Of a stretch of 64,000 nt of DNA, positions 45,390-54,144 are shown in pieces. How positions within the stretch are numbered: position 1 is the first letter of the stretch; each line of letters starts with the position of its first letter. The translations under genes and the position numbers were made by a program. The stretch lies in contig NZ_FMVW01000010.1 of NCBI RefSeq assembly GCF_900102695.1, positions 1 to 64,000 of the forward strand, read 5' to 3'. Origin of the DNA: Afifella marina DSM 2698. GTDB taxonomy: Bacteria > Pseudomonadota > Alphaproteobacteria > Rhizobiales > Afifellaceae. Below the pieces are notes generated by a model. That model was not told the origin of the DNA, ran no database searches, and was given only the letters and a program-made list of their open reading frames with translations.

Positions 45390-46775
45390 ATGTCCGATAT
45401 CCAATCCGAAACTGATCTCGTCTATGTCCGCGACGAGATGTTGTCTCAGTCTCCGCCGCCGCATCGTGAGAGCGGACCCGTGGGCTGGCTGCGCAAAAAC
45501 CTCTTCTCGAGCTTGTCGAACACGGTTCTGACGCTGATCGCGCTTTATGTGATCTGGATCGTCGTGCCGCCTCTCATCGATTTCGCTTTGGTGCAGGCCG
45601 TGTGGTCCGGCGATAGCCGCGACGTCTGCACCACGATCAACCAGGGCGGCATCCAGCCGAATGGATGGTTCGGGGCCTGCTGGCCTTACGTGAAAGACTA
45701 TTTTGCCCAGTTCATCTATGGGCGCTATCCGGTCGAGGAGCGTTGGCGCGTCAACATCGTCTTCGTTCTCTTCGTCATCGGCGTCGTGCCGCTCCTCGTT
45801 CCGACGGCCCCCTTCAAGAGCATCAACCTCATCTATATGGCCGTGGTCTTTCCTGTTGCCGCACTCCTGCTTTTGACCGGTGGTCACATGGAATTCGAGA
45901 GCATGATCGGCATCGGGCGGGAGCTTGCGCCGCTCGGCAGCGGCCTCGATTTCTGGATCGAGTATGCGCTTTTGACGCTGGTCGTGCTCGGGATTGCCTA
46001 TGCGTGGGCGCGGGGAACCGGAGCTCCGGCCGGCGGGCTTCTGAAGCTCGTCTTGACGATGATGCTCGCGCTTGCGGCAGTTATCTTTGTCCTCAGCCTG
46101 GATCTTGGGCTCGAATTCGTTCCGACATCGATCTGGGGCGGTCTGCTCGTCACCCTGGTGATTGCCATCACGGGCATTGCCGCGTCGCTGCCGCTTGGTG
46201 TCGTGCTTGCTCTCGGACGTCGCTCGGACATGCCGATCGTGCGCTTCGCCTGCGTCGTCTTTATCGAATTCTGGCGCGGCGTTCCCTTGATCACCGTCCT
46301 GTTCATGTCCTCGGTGATGCTGCCGCTGTTTTTGCCGGAAGGCGTTTCCTTTGACAAACTCCTGCGGGCGCTGATCGGCGTGGCGTTGTTTTCAGCCGCC
46401 TATATGGCCGAGGTCATCCGGGGCGGGCTGCAGGCGATCCCGAAGGGGCAGTATGAGGGCGCAGACGCGGTCGGTCTTGCGTATTGGCAGAAAATGCGGC
46501 TCATCATTCTGCCGCAGGCGCTGACGCTCGTGATCCCGGGCATCGTCAACACCTTCATCGGCCTTTTCAAGGACACGACGCTCGTTTTGATCATTGGCCT
46601 TTTCGATTTTCTCGGCCAGATCCAGTCGAGCTTTACCGACCCCAGCTGGTCGACGCCGGTTCAGGCGACGACCGCCTATTTCTTTGCGGCCTGCGTCTAC
46701 TGGATTTTCTGTTTTTCCATGTCGCGGTATTCGATCTTCACCGAAAACCGTCTTCGCACTGGCCATGCGCGTTAG
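45390..46775 (+). CDS. aapM: General L-amino-acid ABC transporter permease AapM
   Basis: This 461-residue permease has an N-terminal membrane segment followed by a Cys-containing periplasmic loop (SRDVCTTINQGGIQPNGWFGACWPYV). Several extra helices precede the HisMQ domain (IWGGLLVTLVIAITGIAASLP), whose EAA loop is GADAVGLAYWQKMRLIILPQAL. It seems longer than the rhizobial AapM I recall (about 385). It starts 3 bases after aapQ. Confidence 0.92.
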   Translation: MSDIQSETDLVYVRDEMLSQSPPPHRESGPVGWLRKNLFSSLSNTVLTLIALYVIWIVVPPLIDFALVQAVWSGDSRDVCTTINQGGIQPNGWFGACWPYVKDYFAQFIYGRYPVEERWRVNIVFVLFVIGVVPLLVPTAPFKSINLIYMAVVFPVAALLLLTGGHMEFESMIGIGRELAPLGSGLDFWIEYALLTLVVLGIAYAWARGTGAPAGGLLKLVLTMMLALAAVIFVLSLDLGLEFVPTSIWGGLLVTLVIAITGIAASLPLGVVLALGRRSDMPIVRFACVVFIEFWRGVPLITVLFMSSVMLPLFLPEGVSFDKLLRALIGVALFSAAYMAEVIRGGLQAIPKGQYEGADAVGLAYWQKMRLIILPQALTLVIPGIVNTFIGLFKDTTLVLIIGLFDFLGQIQSSFTDPSWSTPVQATTAYFFAACVYWIFCFSMSRYSIFTENRLRTGHAR

Positions 46776-46787
46776 GAGCCCCCTTTG

Positions 46788-47594
46788 ATGAGTGATACCG
46801 AGACAAGCGCCCATATCTCTGCAGACGAGAACGGCGCGGCCGACATGATGGACCCGAACGCCGGTCCTGCCGTGGAGATGCGCGGCGTCAACAAATGGTT
46901 CGGCGAGTTCCATGTGTTGCGCGATATCAATCTGAATGTGCGCCGTGGCGAGCGTATCGTGGTGTGCGGCCCTTCGGGTTCGGGCAAGTCGACGATGATC
47001 CGCTGCATCAATCGGCTCGAAGAGCATCAGAAGGGCGACATTATCGTCGACGGGATTGAGCTCACCAACGACCTGAAGAAGATCGACGAAATTCGTCGCG
47101 AGGTCGGCATGGTGTTCCAGCACTTCAATCTCTTCCCGCATCTCACGATCCTGGAGAATTGCACGCTGGCGCCGATTTGGGTGCGCAAGATGCCCAAGCG
47201 CGAGGCCGAAGAGGCGGCAATGCATTATTTGGAGCGGGTGAAGATCCCCGAGCAGGCCAACAAATATCCAGGGCAGCTTTCGGGCGGCCAGCAGCAGCGT
47301 GTGGCGATTGCCCGCGCCTTGTGCATGAACCCGCGCATCATGCTCTTCGACGAGCCGACCTCCGCGCTCGATCCGGAGATGATCAAGGAGGTGCTCGACG
47401 TGATGGTGGATCTCGCCAAATCCGGCATGACCATGCTCGTCGTCACGCATGAGATGGGCTTTGCCAGACAGGTGGCGAACCGGGTCATCTTCATGGATGC
47501 CGGTCAGATCGTTGAACAGAACGAACCCGAGCAGTTCTTCACGAACCCGCAGCACGATCGCACCAAGCTCTTCCTGTCGCAAATCCTGCACTGA
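46788..47594 (+). CDS. aapP: General L-amino-acid ABC transporter ATP-binding protein AapP
   Basis: This 268-residue ATPase has Walker [14 protein letters not shown]-loop [11 protein letters not shown], signature [15 protein letters not shown], Walker [16 protein letters not shown] and switch His in [13 protein letters not shown]. Polar amino-acid class (GlnQ/AapP). The ATG at 46788 is preceded by AGGAG at 46772; TTG at 46785 is the only alternative. Last gene of the aap operon. Confidence 0.95.
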   Translation: MSDTETSAHISADENGAADMMDPNAGPAVEMRGVNKWFGEFHVLRDINLNVRRGERIVVCGPSGSGKSTMIRCINRLEEHQKGDIIVDGIELTNDLKKIDEIRREVGMVFQHFNLFPHLTILENCTLAPIWVRKMPKREAEEAAMHYLERVKIPEQANKYPGQLSGGQQQRVAIARALCMNPRIMLFDEPTSALDPEMIKEVLDVMVDLAKSGMTMLVVTHEMGFARQVANRVIFMDAGQIVEQNEPEQFFTNPQHDRTKLFLSQILH

Positions 47595-47801
47595 GCATCG
47601 GGCAAGCGGGCATTATCCGACAGGCCGGCGGCGGCTCGGCCTCGTCGCGACGTTCGGCCGGCGAGCTGGCGCGAGCGGGGGCAGTCGCGCGGTCGAGGAA
47701 AATCTAAGGCAGCTAGGAAGTTATTGAAACCGCCGCTGATTATGGCGGAACTGAGGAGTTTGCAGGGCGTTTGAAGCGGGTAGCAGACACCCGCCAGGCC
47801 C

Positions 47802-48992
47802 ATGACTTCAACCGATTCCGAAGCCGACGACCGTCCCTCGGAGACGACGCCCCCACAAGCCGACGCTTCCGTTGTGCCCCAGCGCCAGAGCGCGCCGTGG
47901 CCTCTGACCGGTCTGTTTCTGATCGCTCTTATTGGCTCGCTTTATCTGGCGAAGGGGTTCTTCCTGCCGGTCGTGCTGGCGTTCCTGTTTGCGCTCGTCT
48001 TGAGCCCCGTGGTGCGTTTCTTTTCGCGGCGGGGAATCGCGGAGTGGGTGACGGGCGCGCTTCTCGTCTCCTCAACCTTCATCATGCTCGTCGGCGGCTC
48101 CTACATCCTGAGCGATCCGATCGGGGAGTGGGTCGATCGCGCGCCCAGCATTGCGCGGGAGATGGAGCGAAAAGTCGGCTATCTGCGTGGTTCCGTCGAG
48201 CAGCTGCAGCGCGCATCCAAAGAGGTGGATAAGTTCACCACCGGCAAAGGGGGGCCAGCGCCCGGAGCGGCACAGGAGGTGGTGCTGCGGGAGCCGGGGC
48301 TCTTGTCGGATGTCGCGACCAGCACACCCGATATCCTGGCGCGCGTTCTCCTTTGCCTCGTACTGCTCTTTTTCCTGCTTGCGTATTCGGAACTCTTCTA
48401 CGTCAAGCTCGTGCGTTCGATGCCGTCGCTCAGTGACAAGAAGCGAGCCTTGCGGATTGCGCACGACATCGAGCGCGAGCTTTCTCGCTATCTTTTCACT
48501 GTCACCTTCATCAACACGATGCTGGGCATCGCGATCGGCTCGGGCATGTGGGTCATCGGCATGCCCAACCCGCTGCTTTGGGGCATCCTGGCGACGTTGC
48601 TGAATTTCATCCCCTATGTCGGGTCGATGATGGGCATCGGGCTTTCGGCCGTGGTCGGCATCGTCACGTTTCCGACCCTCGGCGAAGCTTTCTATCCGCC
48701 GCTCGTTTATCTCTTCTTCACCGCCATGGAAGGCAATTTCGTCACGCCGATGGTGGTCGGACGGCGGCTTGAGATGAACCCGGTGGCGGTCTTCCTGTCG
48801 ATCGCCTTCTGGGGCTGGCTTTGGGGCTTCGTCGGCATGTTCATGGCCGTGCCGCTTCTCGTCGCGATCAAGATCTTCGCTACGAATATCCCGAGCCTCG
48901 GAGCCGTGGCCGAGTTTCTCTCCGGCGACCCTCGGCGCTCGGTCGAGGAGCCGGATGAGGCCGATGAAGCGAGCGCGCCGAGCGGGGGCTAG
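47802..48992 (+). CDS. AI-2E family (PerM-like) transporter
   Basis: This 396-residue membrane protein has two helices at each end of a soluble middle and the family core LWGILATLLNFIPYVGSMMGIGL. EGNFVTPMVVGRRLEMNPVAVFLSIAFWGWLWG follows (residues 306-340). The family includes TqsA exporters and Na+/H+ antiporters; the substrate cannot be told here. Acidic tail (EEPDEADEAS). Its stop codon directly abuts the stop of the convergent marR gene, with no base between. Confidence 0.88.
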   Translation: MTSTDSEADDRPSETTPPQADASVVPQRQSAPWPLTGLFLIALIGSLYLAKGFFLPVVLAFLFALVLSPVVRFFSRRGIAEWVTGALLVSSTFIMLVGGSYILSDPIGEWVDRAPSIAREMERKVGYLRGSVEQLQRASKEVDKFTTGKGGPAPGAAQEVVLREPGLLSDVATSTPDILARVLLCLVLLFFLLAYSELFYVKLVRSMPSLSDKKRALRIAHDIERELSRYLFTVTFINTMLGIAIGSGMWVIGMPNPLLWGILATLLNFIPYVGSMMGIGLSAVVGIVTFPTLGEAFYPPLVYLFFTAMEGNFVTPMVVGRRLEMNPVAVFLSIAFWGWLWGFVGMFMAVPLLVAIKIFATNIPSLGAVAEFLSGDPRRSVEEPDEADEASAPSGG

Positions 48993-49520
48993 TCACTCTT
49001 TCTGAGGCTTCGCCTTTCGCTGCCGAGCGGGTTTGGATCGCGGGGCCCTGGGTCGCGGTGACGGGGAGGGAAGCTCTTCCGTCATCTCCTTGAGCGAGTC
49101 CGATAGGGCAAGATTCACCTGCGCGAGCATCTGCGCGAACTTTTCTCGGTCAGTCTGTTTCCAGGCCCCAAACAGCGTCTCGATCCGCCCGAGCCTTGCC
49201 AGACGCATCGTCTCGGCGCTCTCGGCGCCAAGCCGTGTGCGCTCGATGAGGGTGCTGCGCCCGTCGGCCGGATTCTTGACGCGGCGGATCAGGCGGCGCC
49301 GCTGCATGGCGGCGATCTGCCTCGTTACGGTCGAATCGTCGAGGTCGAGGTGGTGGGCGAGGTCTGTGACGCTTGCAGGGCCTTCGCGCAATTGCAGCAG
49401 CAAAAGATAATGAGCGCGCTCAAGAGGATAGCCGCGTTTGCGATGAACTGCTTCCAGCCTTCGCGCAAAGAACGCCAGCTCGCGTTCCAGTTTCTCGATC
49501 ACCGCTGTCGTGTCAGTCAT
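48993..49520 (-). CDS. MarR-family transcriptional regulator
   Basis: This 175-residue winged-helix protein has RAHYLLLLQLREGPASVTDLAHHLDLDDSTVTRQIAAM (residues 42-80) followed by RRRLIRRVKNPADGRSTLIERT, the HTH and wing of MarR. A long basic tail (SPSPRPRAPRSKPARQRKAKPQKE) is unusual. It is divergent from a decayed MFS gene, and two palindromes in the gap are its likely operators. ATG at 49520 gives the usual N-terminus; 49541 is an alternative. Confidence 0.9.
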   Translation of the reverse strand: MTDTTAVIEKLERELAFFARRLEAVHRKRGYPLERAHYLLLLQLREGPASVTDLAHHLDLDDSTVTRQIAAMQRRRLIRRVKNPADGRSTLIERTRLGAESAETMRLARLGRIETLFGAWKQTDREKFAQMLAQVNLALSDSLKEMTEELPSPSPRPRAPRSKPARQRKAKPQKE

Positions 49521-49556
49521 GCCGACCTCCCGCCCATGCACGGCTCATCACAATAC

Positions 49557-49621
49557 CTGTATTATACACCTTGTTTTTGGGTGCGGGCCACGCGTATCCC
49601 TGTATCGTACACCTGTTTTTG
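49557..49621. promoter_or_regulatory. Two repeated palindromic operators of the MarR regulator
   Basis: TGTATTATACA (49558-49568) and TGTATCGTACA (49601-49611) are palindromes embedded in a longer direct repeat (CTGTATnnTACACC, then TGTTTTTG). The copies are 43 bases apart, close to four helical turns. They lie between the divergent marR and the MFS remnant, where MarR proteins usually bind. Confidence 0.7.
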
Positions 49622-49636
49622 ACGTTCAGGATCCGC

Positions 49637-50067
49637 ATGTCCGCCATTTCCGCATCTCCCCATTTTCTGGATCAGCCAAAAGCCGTTTGGGGCGACTGCA
49701 TTCGCATGTGTCGTCAGCTTCATGTCGATCGGTCTGGTCGATCCCATTCTCACTTCGATCGCAGCGGGCCTCAACGCATCCCCCAGTCAGGTATCGCTAC
49801 TGTTTACCAGCTACTTTTTCGTCACCTCGGTGATGATGCTGGTCACAGGTTTCGTTTCGAGCCGGTTGGGCGGCCGCAAGACGTTGATGGTGGGGGCCCT
49901 TCTCATCGTCGCGTTCTCCGCGCTTGCCGGAACCTCGGGGTCTGTTGGCGAACTGGTCGCGTTCCGAGCCGGGTGGGGTCTCGGCAACGCGACGATATCG
50001 GAAATCTCGTCCATGGATGCGTTGTCGACGCGATGGAACGTCAGGCTGGACAGGGGCCGTGCCTCGT
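49637..50067 (+). pseudogene. Major facilitator superfamily transporter remnant
   Basis: The frame starts MSAISASPHFLDQPKAVW and then breaks. One G too many in TGGGG near 49690-49693 shifts the frame; removing it restores ATAFACVVSF leading into MSIGLVDPILTSIAAGLNAS, two further helices and SSRLGGRKTLMVGALL. Similarity ends after FRAGWGLGNA (about 49990), so only about 120 of roughly 400 residues remain. The MarR regulator and its operators next door are intact. Either lesion alone would inactivate it. Confidence 0.8.
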
Positions 50068-50122
50068 GACCGTGTCTGGGCCGGAGACCGGATCCGTTGC
50101 GAGCGCCCACTGAAGATGGGCC

Positions 50123-50164
50123 GCAAAGAAAATGGGCCCGCTATGGCAGACCCATTTTCTTTGC
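50123..50164. terminator. 14-bp stem terminator
   Basis: GCAAAGAAAATGGG (50123-50136) pairs perfectly with CCCATTTTCTTTGC (50151-50164). It lies 27 bases beyond the stop of the leftward OmpA-like gene and also closes the MFS remnant. Confidence 0.7.
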
Positions 50165-50190
50165 AGGCAGCACACAGGAAGAGCGGCGAT

Positions 50191-51939
50191 TTACCGGCTC
50201 GTGCTTTGAATGAGCGGCGTGATGCGGCGCACGGCGACGCGCCGGTTCGAACGTTCCGCCGTCTCCGTCGGCACTTTGAGGTATTGTTCGCCGTAACCCT
50301 GGGTGACGAGATTCTCAGGCGGAATATCGAAATTTTCCGACAGAACGATAGCAACCGATTCCGCGCGGCGGTCTGAGAGGGCGAGGTTCGACACGTCCGA
50401 GCCGACGGCATCGGTATGGCCTTCGACGAGGAAGATCTCGTTGGGATTGCGCGACAGCACGTCTTCGATGGCCTGGCCGATCGCTGAGAGCTCACCTATC
50501 TGGCTGCGCGATATCGCGGCGCTGCCCGTGTCGAAGGTGATCGCATCCAGGTCGACGCGACGGAGCTTGTCGCGCAAACGCGAGCTGTCGCGGACCTCCT
50601 CCAATGTATAGATCCGCTCGACGCCTTCGACCGGCGGTGCCATCAAGGCATCTTCGAGCTCGCGTTCAGATGCGCGCTGCATTTCGACGATGTAGCGATC
50701 TTGCGGCATTTGCAGGTCGAGCGGGGGCAGCGAGCGCTCGAAATAGCCTGGCTCATATTCGCGATCGCGACGATCGTAGCCGCGCTCGTCGATCAGCACG
50801 ACCTGGTTGCCGTCCGGATACTGGCGGACGCGCCGGATGATCTCGCCGTCATAATCCCGCTCGGTGATGACGCGGATTCCGTCGGGACGGGTCACGATCG
50901 TGCGCGTCCGTCCACCGCCCAGCTCGTCGACCGAGACATCCCGTGCGCGGCGCAGAAGACGGTCGGTTTCGCTGTCGGAGCGAATGAGAAGCTGACCATT
51001 CCGCCGAACGATGACGCGGTCGCCCGAATCCTGGACGATGTCGCCTGAGGCGAAGGGGAGCATGAAGCCCGCCGCGCCGCGGGGAGGGCCGCGGCGATCT
51101 CGCCGGTCATCTTCGACCGGCCGCTCGCGACCATCCCGTCCGCGACGACGGGCCTCGTCGCGATCTGGCCTATCTGCCTGCCGCACAGCCTCGCGTCGCT
51201 GCTGATGCAATTTCTGGCGCAGCTCGCGCACTCGCGGATCTTCACGCTCGCCGGCGATGCCGAGCTGGGGCGTTTGCGAAGCGGCCGCTTCGCCTCTCGG
51301 CTCCGCCTCCGGCCGCTGCTGCACGTTGCGCTTTGGTGGTGTTGCTTCCGGCTTTGGCGGGACGGGTGCCTTGGCGGGCGCTTCCGCGGGCCGCTTCCGC
51401 CGTTCGTTCGCCTGTTCCTTTTGCCGATGCAGGAATTCCGCTCCTGGCCCTGCTTTCTCCCGGCGCGGATCTGCTTGACGAGACGGCCCTTCGCCTCGTG
51501 GTGGCGCGGCAGCGGGTCTTTCTGGGCGTGCCGGTTCTGCACGCTTCGGTGCGGGCTGGGGTGCGGATTTACGAGGCGGCTCGGCTTGTCGCTGCGGCGC
51601 CTGCTTCGGGGGCTGCTGCGGCCGTTCGGCCCGAGGTGCAGGCGGTGCAGGTTGCATTGGGCCCGGACCTTGAGGCGGCCTCTGGGGCTTGTTCGCTTGC
51701 GGTTGAGGAGCCTTTTGTGGAGGCGGGCCGGGTTGTCCGAGCTTTGGACGTTCGCGGTTTTGCTCGCGCTTCTTCTCACCCTCGCCGTTGCCGCGTCTCG
51801 GGCCGATGTTGGGCGGCCAGTCGGGCTGTCCCGCTTGCGCAAGGAGGGTCGGGCGCTCCACGCCGGCAGTGCCGGCGGAGGCGGTGTGGGCGAGCGGCAG
51901 AGTGAGCGCCGTCGCCGCGAGTATGGCTGCAAATCTCAT
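50191..51939 (-). CDS. OmpA-family protein with long Pro/Arg/Ala-rich region
   Basis: This 582-residue exported protein has a signal peptide (ILAATALTLPLAHTASAG). About 220 residues follow of low-complexity P/R/A/Q/E sequence, then a middle part with repeated RVIVRRNGQLLIRSD and TIVTRPDGIRVITERDYDGE elements. A C-terminal OmpA peptidoglycan-binding domain ends it (ITFDTGSAAISRSQI, FLVEGHTDAVGSDVSNLALSDRRAESVA). It likely sits in the periplasm or outer membrane and ties the envelope to peptidoglycan. ATG at 51939 opens the signal peptide. Confidence 0.88.
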   Translation of the reverse strand: MRFAAILAATALTLPLAHTASAGTAGVERPTLLAQAGQPDWPPNIGPRRGNGEGEKKREQNRERPKLGQPGPPPQKAPQPQANKPQRPPQGPGPMQPAPPAPRAERPQQPPKQAPQRQAEPPRKSAPQPAPKRAEPARPERPAAAPPRGEGPSRQADPRREKAGPGAEFLHRQKEQANERRKRPAEAPAKAPVPPKPEATPPKRNVQQRPEAEPRGEAAASQTPQLGIAGEREDPRVRELRQKLHQQRREAVRQADRPDRDEARRRGRDGRERPVEDDRRDRRGPPRGAAGFMLPFASGDIVQDSGDRVIVRRNGQLLIRSDSETDRLLRRARDVSVDELGGGRTRTIVTRPDGIRVITERDYDGEIIRRVRQYPDGNQVVLIDERGYDRRDREYEPGYFERSLPPLDLQMPQDRYIVEMQRASERELEDALMAPPVEGVERIYTLEEVRDSSRLRDKLRRVDLDAITFDTGSAAISRSQIGELSAIGQAIEDVLSRNPNEIFLVEGHTDAVGSDVSNLALSDRRAESVAIVLSENFDIPPENLVTQGYGEQYLKVPTETAERSNRRVAVRRITPLIQSTSR

Positions 51940-52004
51940 CGACCTATCCGTGTTCCGAGCCCCCTCGGACACGGCTAAATCCGCCGATGGCGAATTGTTC
52001 CGTC

Positions 52005-52565
52005 TTACGGTGAATTCGCGGCCGGGACGTGGGTGGGCAGGGTGAAGCCTTCCGGGACCGGTAGCTGATGCTCTCGCCGCCCGACGGCCTCAAATCCCAG
52101 GCGCTGGTAGAGCGGCAAGGCTGCCGGGTGATCCATCGTGCACGTGTTCACGGTGACCGCTTCCGCACCGCGCGAAAAAGCTTCGTTGACGGCAGTGCCG
52201 AGGAGCCAGGGTCCGATGCGGCGGCCCTTCCAGTCCGGCATGAGGCCGAAATAGACGAGGTCGACGGTTGTGGGATCGGCGAAGTTGAGCTCGAAGAAGC
52301 CGGCCGGTGCGCCATTCCCATAAAGCACCCAGACTTCGATGCCGTCCCCGTGGATGCGTTCCGCCAAGGTCGCATCGTCGAGCCCGTGCCGTTCGACCCA
52401 CAGATAGCTCCGACCAATCGTGGCGTAGAGATATCGGTAGAAATGCAGGGGGCAGTTTTCGGCACGCATCAGCGCGAGACGAATGCCGGCCGGAGGCGGG
52501 GGAAGGTGCCGCGGGGGCGCACTCATCCGCAGATCCGTGATCGTGGTCGGAACCAGACGCGTCAT
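52005..52565 (-). CDS. GNAT-family N-acetyltransferase
   Basis: This 186-residue protein has a GNAT fold: YGNGAPAGFFELNF (beta-4), DLVYFGLMPDWKGRRIGPWLL with the acetyl-CoA loop (Q/RxxGxG/A variant GRRIG), and NTCTMDHPAALPLYQRLGFEAVGR. The substrate is unknown. Its ATG overlaps the sseA stop (ATGA at 52562), making it the last gene of the cysK-alaX-sseA operon. Confidence 0.87.
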   Translation of the reverse strand: MTRLVPTTITDLRMSAPPRHLPPPPAGIRLALMRAENCPLHFYRYLYATIGRSYLWVERHGLDDATLAERIHGDGIEVWVLYGNGAPAGFFELNFADPTTVDLVYFGLMPDWKGRRIGPWLLGTAVNEAFSRGAEAVTVNTCTMDHPAALPLYQRLGFEAVGRREHQLPVPEGFTLPTHVPAANSP

Positions 52566-53410
52566 TCGCTTCCTCGTTCGATGGGTGTGTCGGTTCTGCC
52601 GCCCCATTCCGCCCACGAACCATCGTAAAGAGCCACATCCCGCTTGCCCGCCGTGGCAAGCGCGAAGCTCAAGACTGCGGCCGTCACGCCCGAACCGCAG
52701 GATGTGATGATGGGTCTGTGCCAGTCGACGCCGGCTTGCTCGAAAAGCCGACGGATGGTGCCGGGTTCCGCCAGGCTTTTGCCGTCTTCTGCGAAAAGTG
52801 CGCCGAAGGGCAGATTGAAAGAGCCTGGCATGTGGCCGCTCTTCAGACCGGGGCGCGGCTCGGCCGCTTCGCCGCTGAAGCGCGTTGCGGGCCGTGCATC
52901 GACCACCTGCGCGTTCTTGTTGACGATCGCATTGCGGACCCGCTCAAGATCGGCAACCGCGTCTCGGTCGAACCGAACGGTGAAGGTTGTCTCGGGAGGT
53001 GAGGGCGTTTCGGTCTCCAACGGCAGTCCTGCCGCGCGCCAGGCCGGCAGACCGCCATCGAGGAGGCGCACATCGGTCGCGCCGAAGGTCTTGAGCGTCC
53101 ACCATACGCGCGGAGCGGAGAAGCAGCCCATTCCGTCGTAGACGATGATCGTATCCTTCTCCGACAGCCCGAGCTTTCCCGCTGCTTGCGCGAAAGTTTC
53201 GCGGCTCGGCAGCATGTGCGGCAGCTCCGTGTCGGGATCGGCGATCCGGTCGATGTCGAAATAAACCGCACCGGGAATATGTCCGGCCTGGTACTCCGCC
53301 TTGGCATCGCGCGCATGGGCGGGGAGGTACCAGGAGGCGTCGACGACTTTTACCTTTTCGTCCGCAAGGTGCTCGTTGAGCCATTTGGGACTGACCAGCA
53401 TGGTGCCCAT
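52562..53410 (-). CDS. sseA: 3-mercaptopyruvate sulfurtransferase
   Basis: This 282-residue tandem-rhodanese enzyme has an inactive N-terminal domain and an active C-terminal one. The active-site loop CGSGVTA follows IITS; CGSGVT distinguishes mercaptopyruvate sulfurtransferase from thiosulfate enzymes. It moves sulfur from mercaptopyruvate, derived from cysteine, to thiol acceptors. SGHMPGSFNLPF is another family motif. It starts 2 bases beyond the alaX stop; ATG at 53410, with another ATG three codons later. Confidence 0.9.
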   Translation of the reverse strand: MGTMLVSPKWLNEHLADEKVKVVDASWYLPAHARDAKAEYQAGHIPGAVYFDIDRIADPDTELPHMLPSRETFAQAAGKLGLSEKDTIIVYDGMGCFSAPRVWWTLKTFGATDVRLLDGGLPAWRAAGLPLETETPSPPETTFTVRFDRDAVADLERVRNAIVNKNAQVVDARPATRFSGEAAEPRPGLKSGHMPGSFNLPFGALFAEDGKSLAEPGTIRRLFEQAGVDWHRPIITSCGSGVTAAVLSFALATAGKRDVALYDGSWAEWGGRTDTPIERGSE

Positions 53411-53412
53411 CG

Positions 53413-54144
53413 TCAGTTCGCCCGCTGCAAACGGATGCGTCGGTTCTGGCGGCCCTTTTTCTCGACCTTGCCGATTTTGAGGCCGCCGATTTCGCCGGTT
53501 GTGCGCACATGGGTGCCGCCACAAGGCTGAAGATCGACCGAACCATCGGCGCCAATCGCCACGAGCCGCACCTTGCCGGAGCCGGTTGGCGGCTTCACGC
53601 TCATGGTGCGAACGAGATCCGGGTTGTCGGCGAGTTCTTCATCCGTAATCCAGCGTGTTGTCACGGCGTGGTCAGCTTTCACGAGTTCGTTGAGCGCATC
53701 GGTCAGCGCGTCCTTGTCGATGGCATCCGCCTCGGCGATATCGAAATCGAGCCGGCTTTCCGCCGCTCCGATCGATCCTCCCGTGACGGGGAAGGCGATC
53801 AGCGAGCAGAGGAGATGCAGGGCGGTGTGCATGCGCATATGCGCGTGACGTCGGTCCCAGTCGAGGATGACTTTCACTTGCTCCCCAACTGAAGGGAGCT
53901 TCGTCTCGCCAGCCGGCACATGCACGATCTCAGATTTGTCGTCGCCATAGACGGTGGCGCTGATCGCGGCCTCTCCGTCGGCGAAGAGAAGGCGTCCTGT
54001 GTCGCCAGGCTGGCCGCCGCCGGTGGCGTAGAAAACGGTTTTGTCCAGGATGACGCCGCCACGATCGTTGATGGCGACAACCTCCGCCTCGCATTCTTTC
54101 AGATAGGCATCGTCGCGAAAGAGAAGTTCAGTCGGCCCACTCAC
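53413..54144 (-). CDS. alaX: Alanyl-tRNA editing protein AlaX
   Basis: The 243-residue protein is a free-standing copy of the AlaRS editing domain that hydrolyses Ser-tRNA(Ala) or Gly-tRNA(Ala). The zinc/catalytic motifs are HTALHLL (HxxxH) and CGGTHVRTTGEIG (Cys and His). DKTVFYATGGGQPGDTG is the N-terminal family motif. It overlaps the cysK stop by 4 bases and is followed by sseA. Confidence 0.92.
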   Translation of the reverse strand: MSGPTELLFRDDAYLKECEAEVVAINDRGGVILDKTVFYATGGGQPGDTGRLLFADGEAAISATVYGDDKSEIVHVPAGETKLPSVGEQVKVILDWDRRHAHMRMHTALHLLCSLIAFPVTGGSIGAAESRLDFDIAEADAIDKDALTDALNELVKADHAVTTRWITDEELADNPDLVRTMSVKPPTGSGKVRLVAIGADGSVDLQPCGGTHVRTTGEIGGLKIGKVEKKGRQNRRIRLQRAN

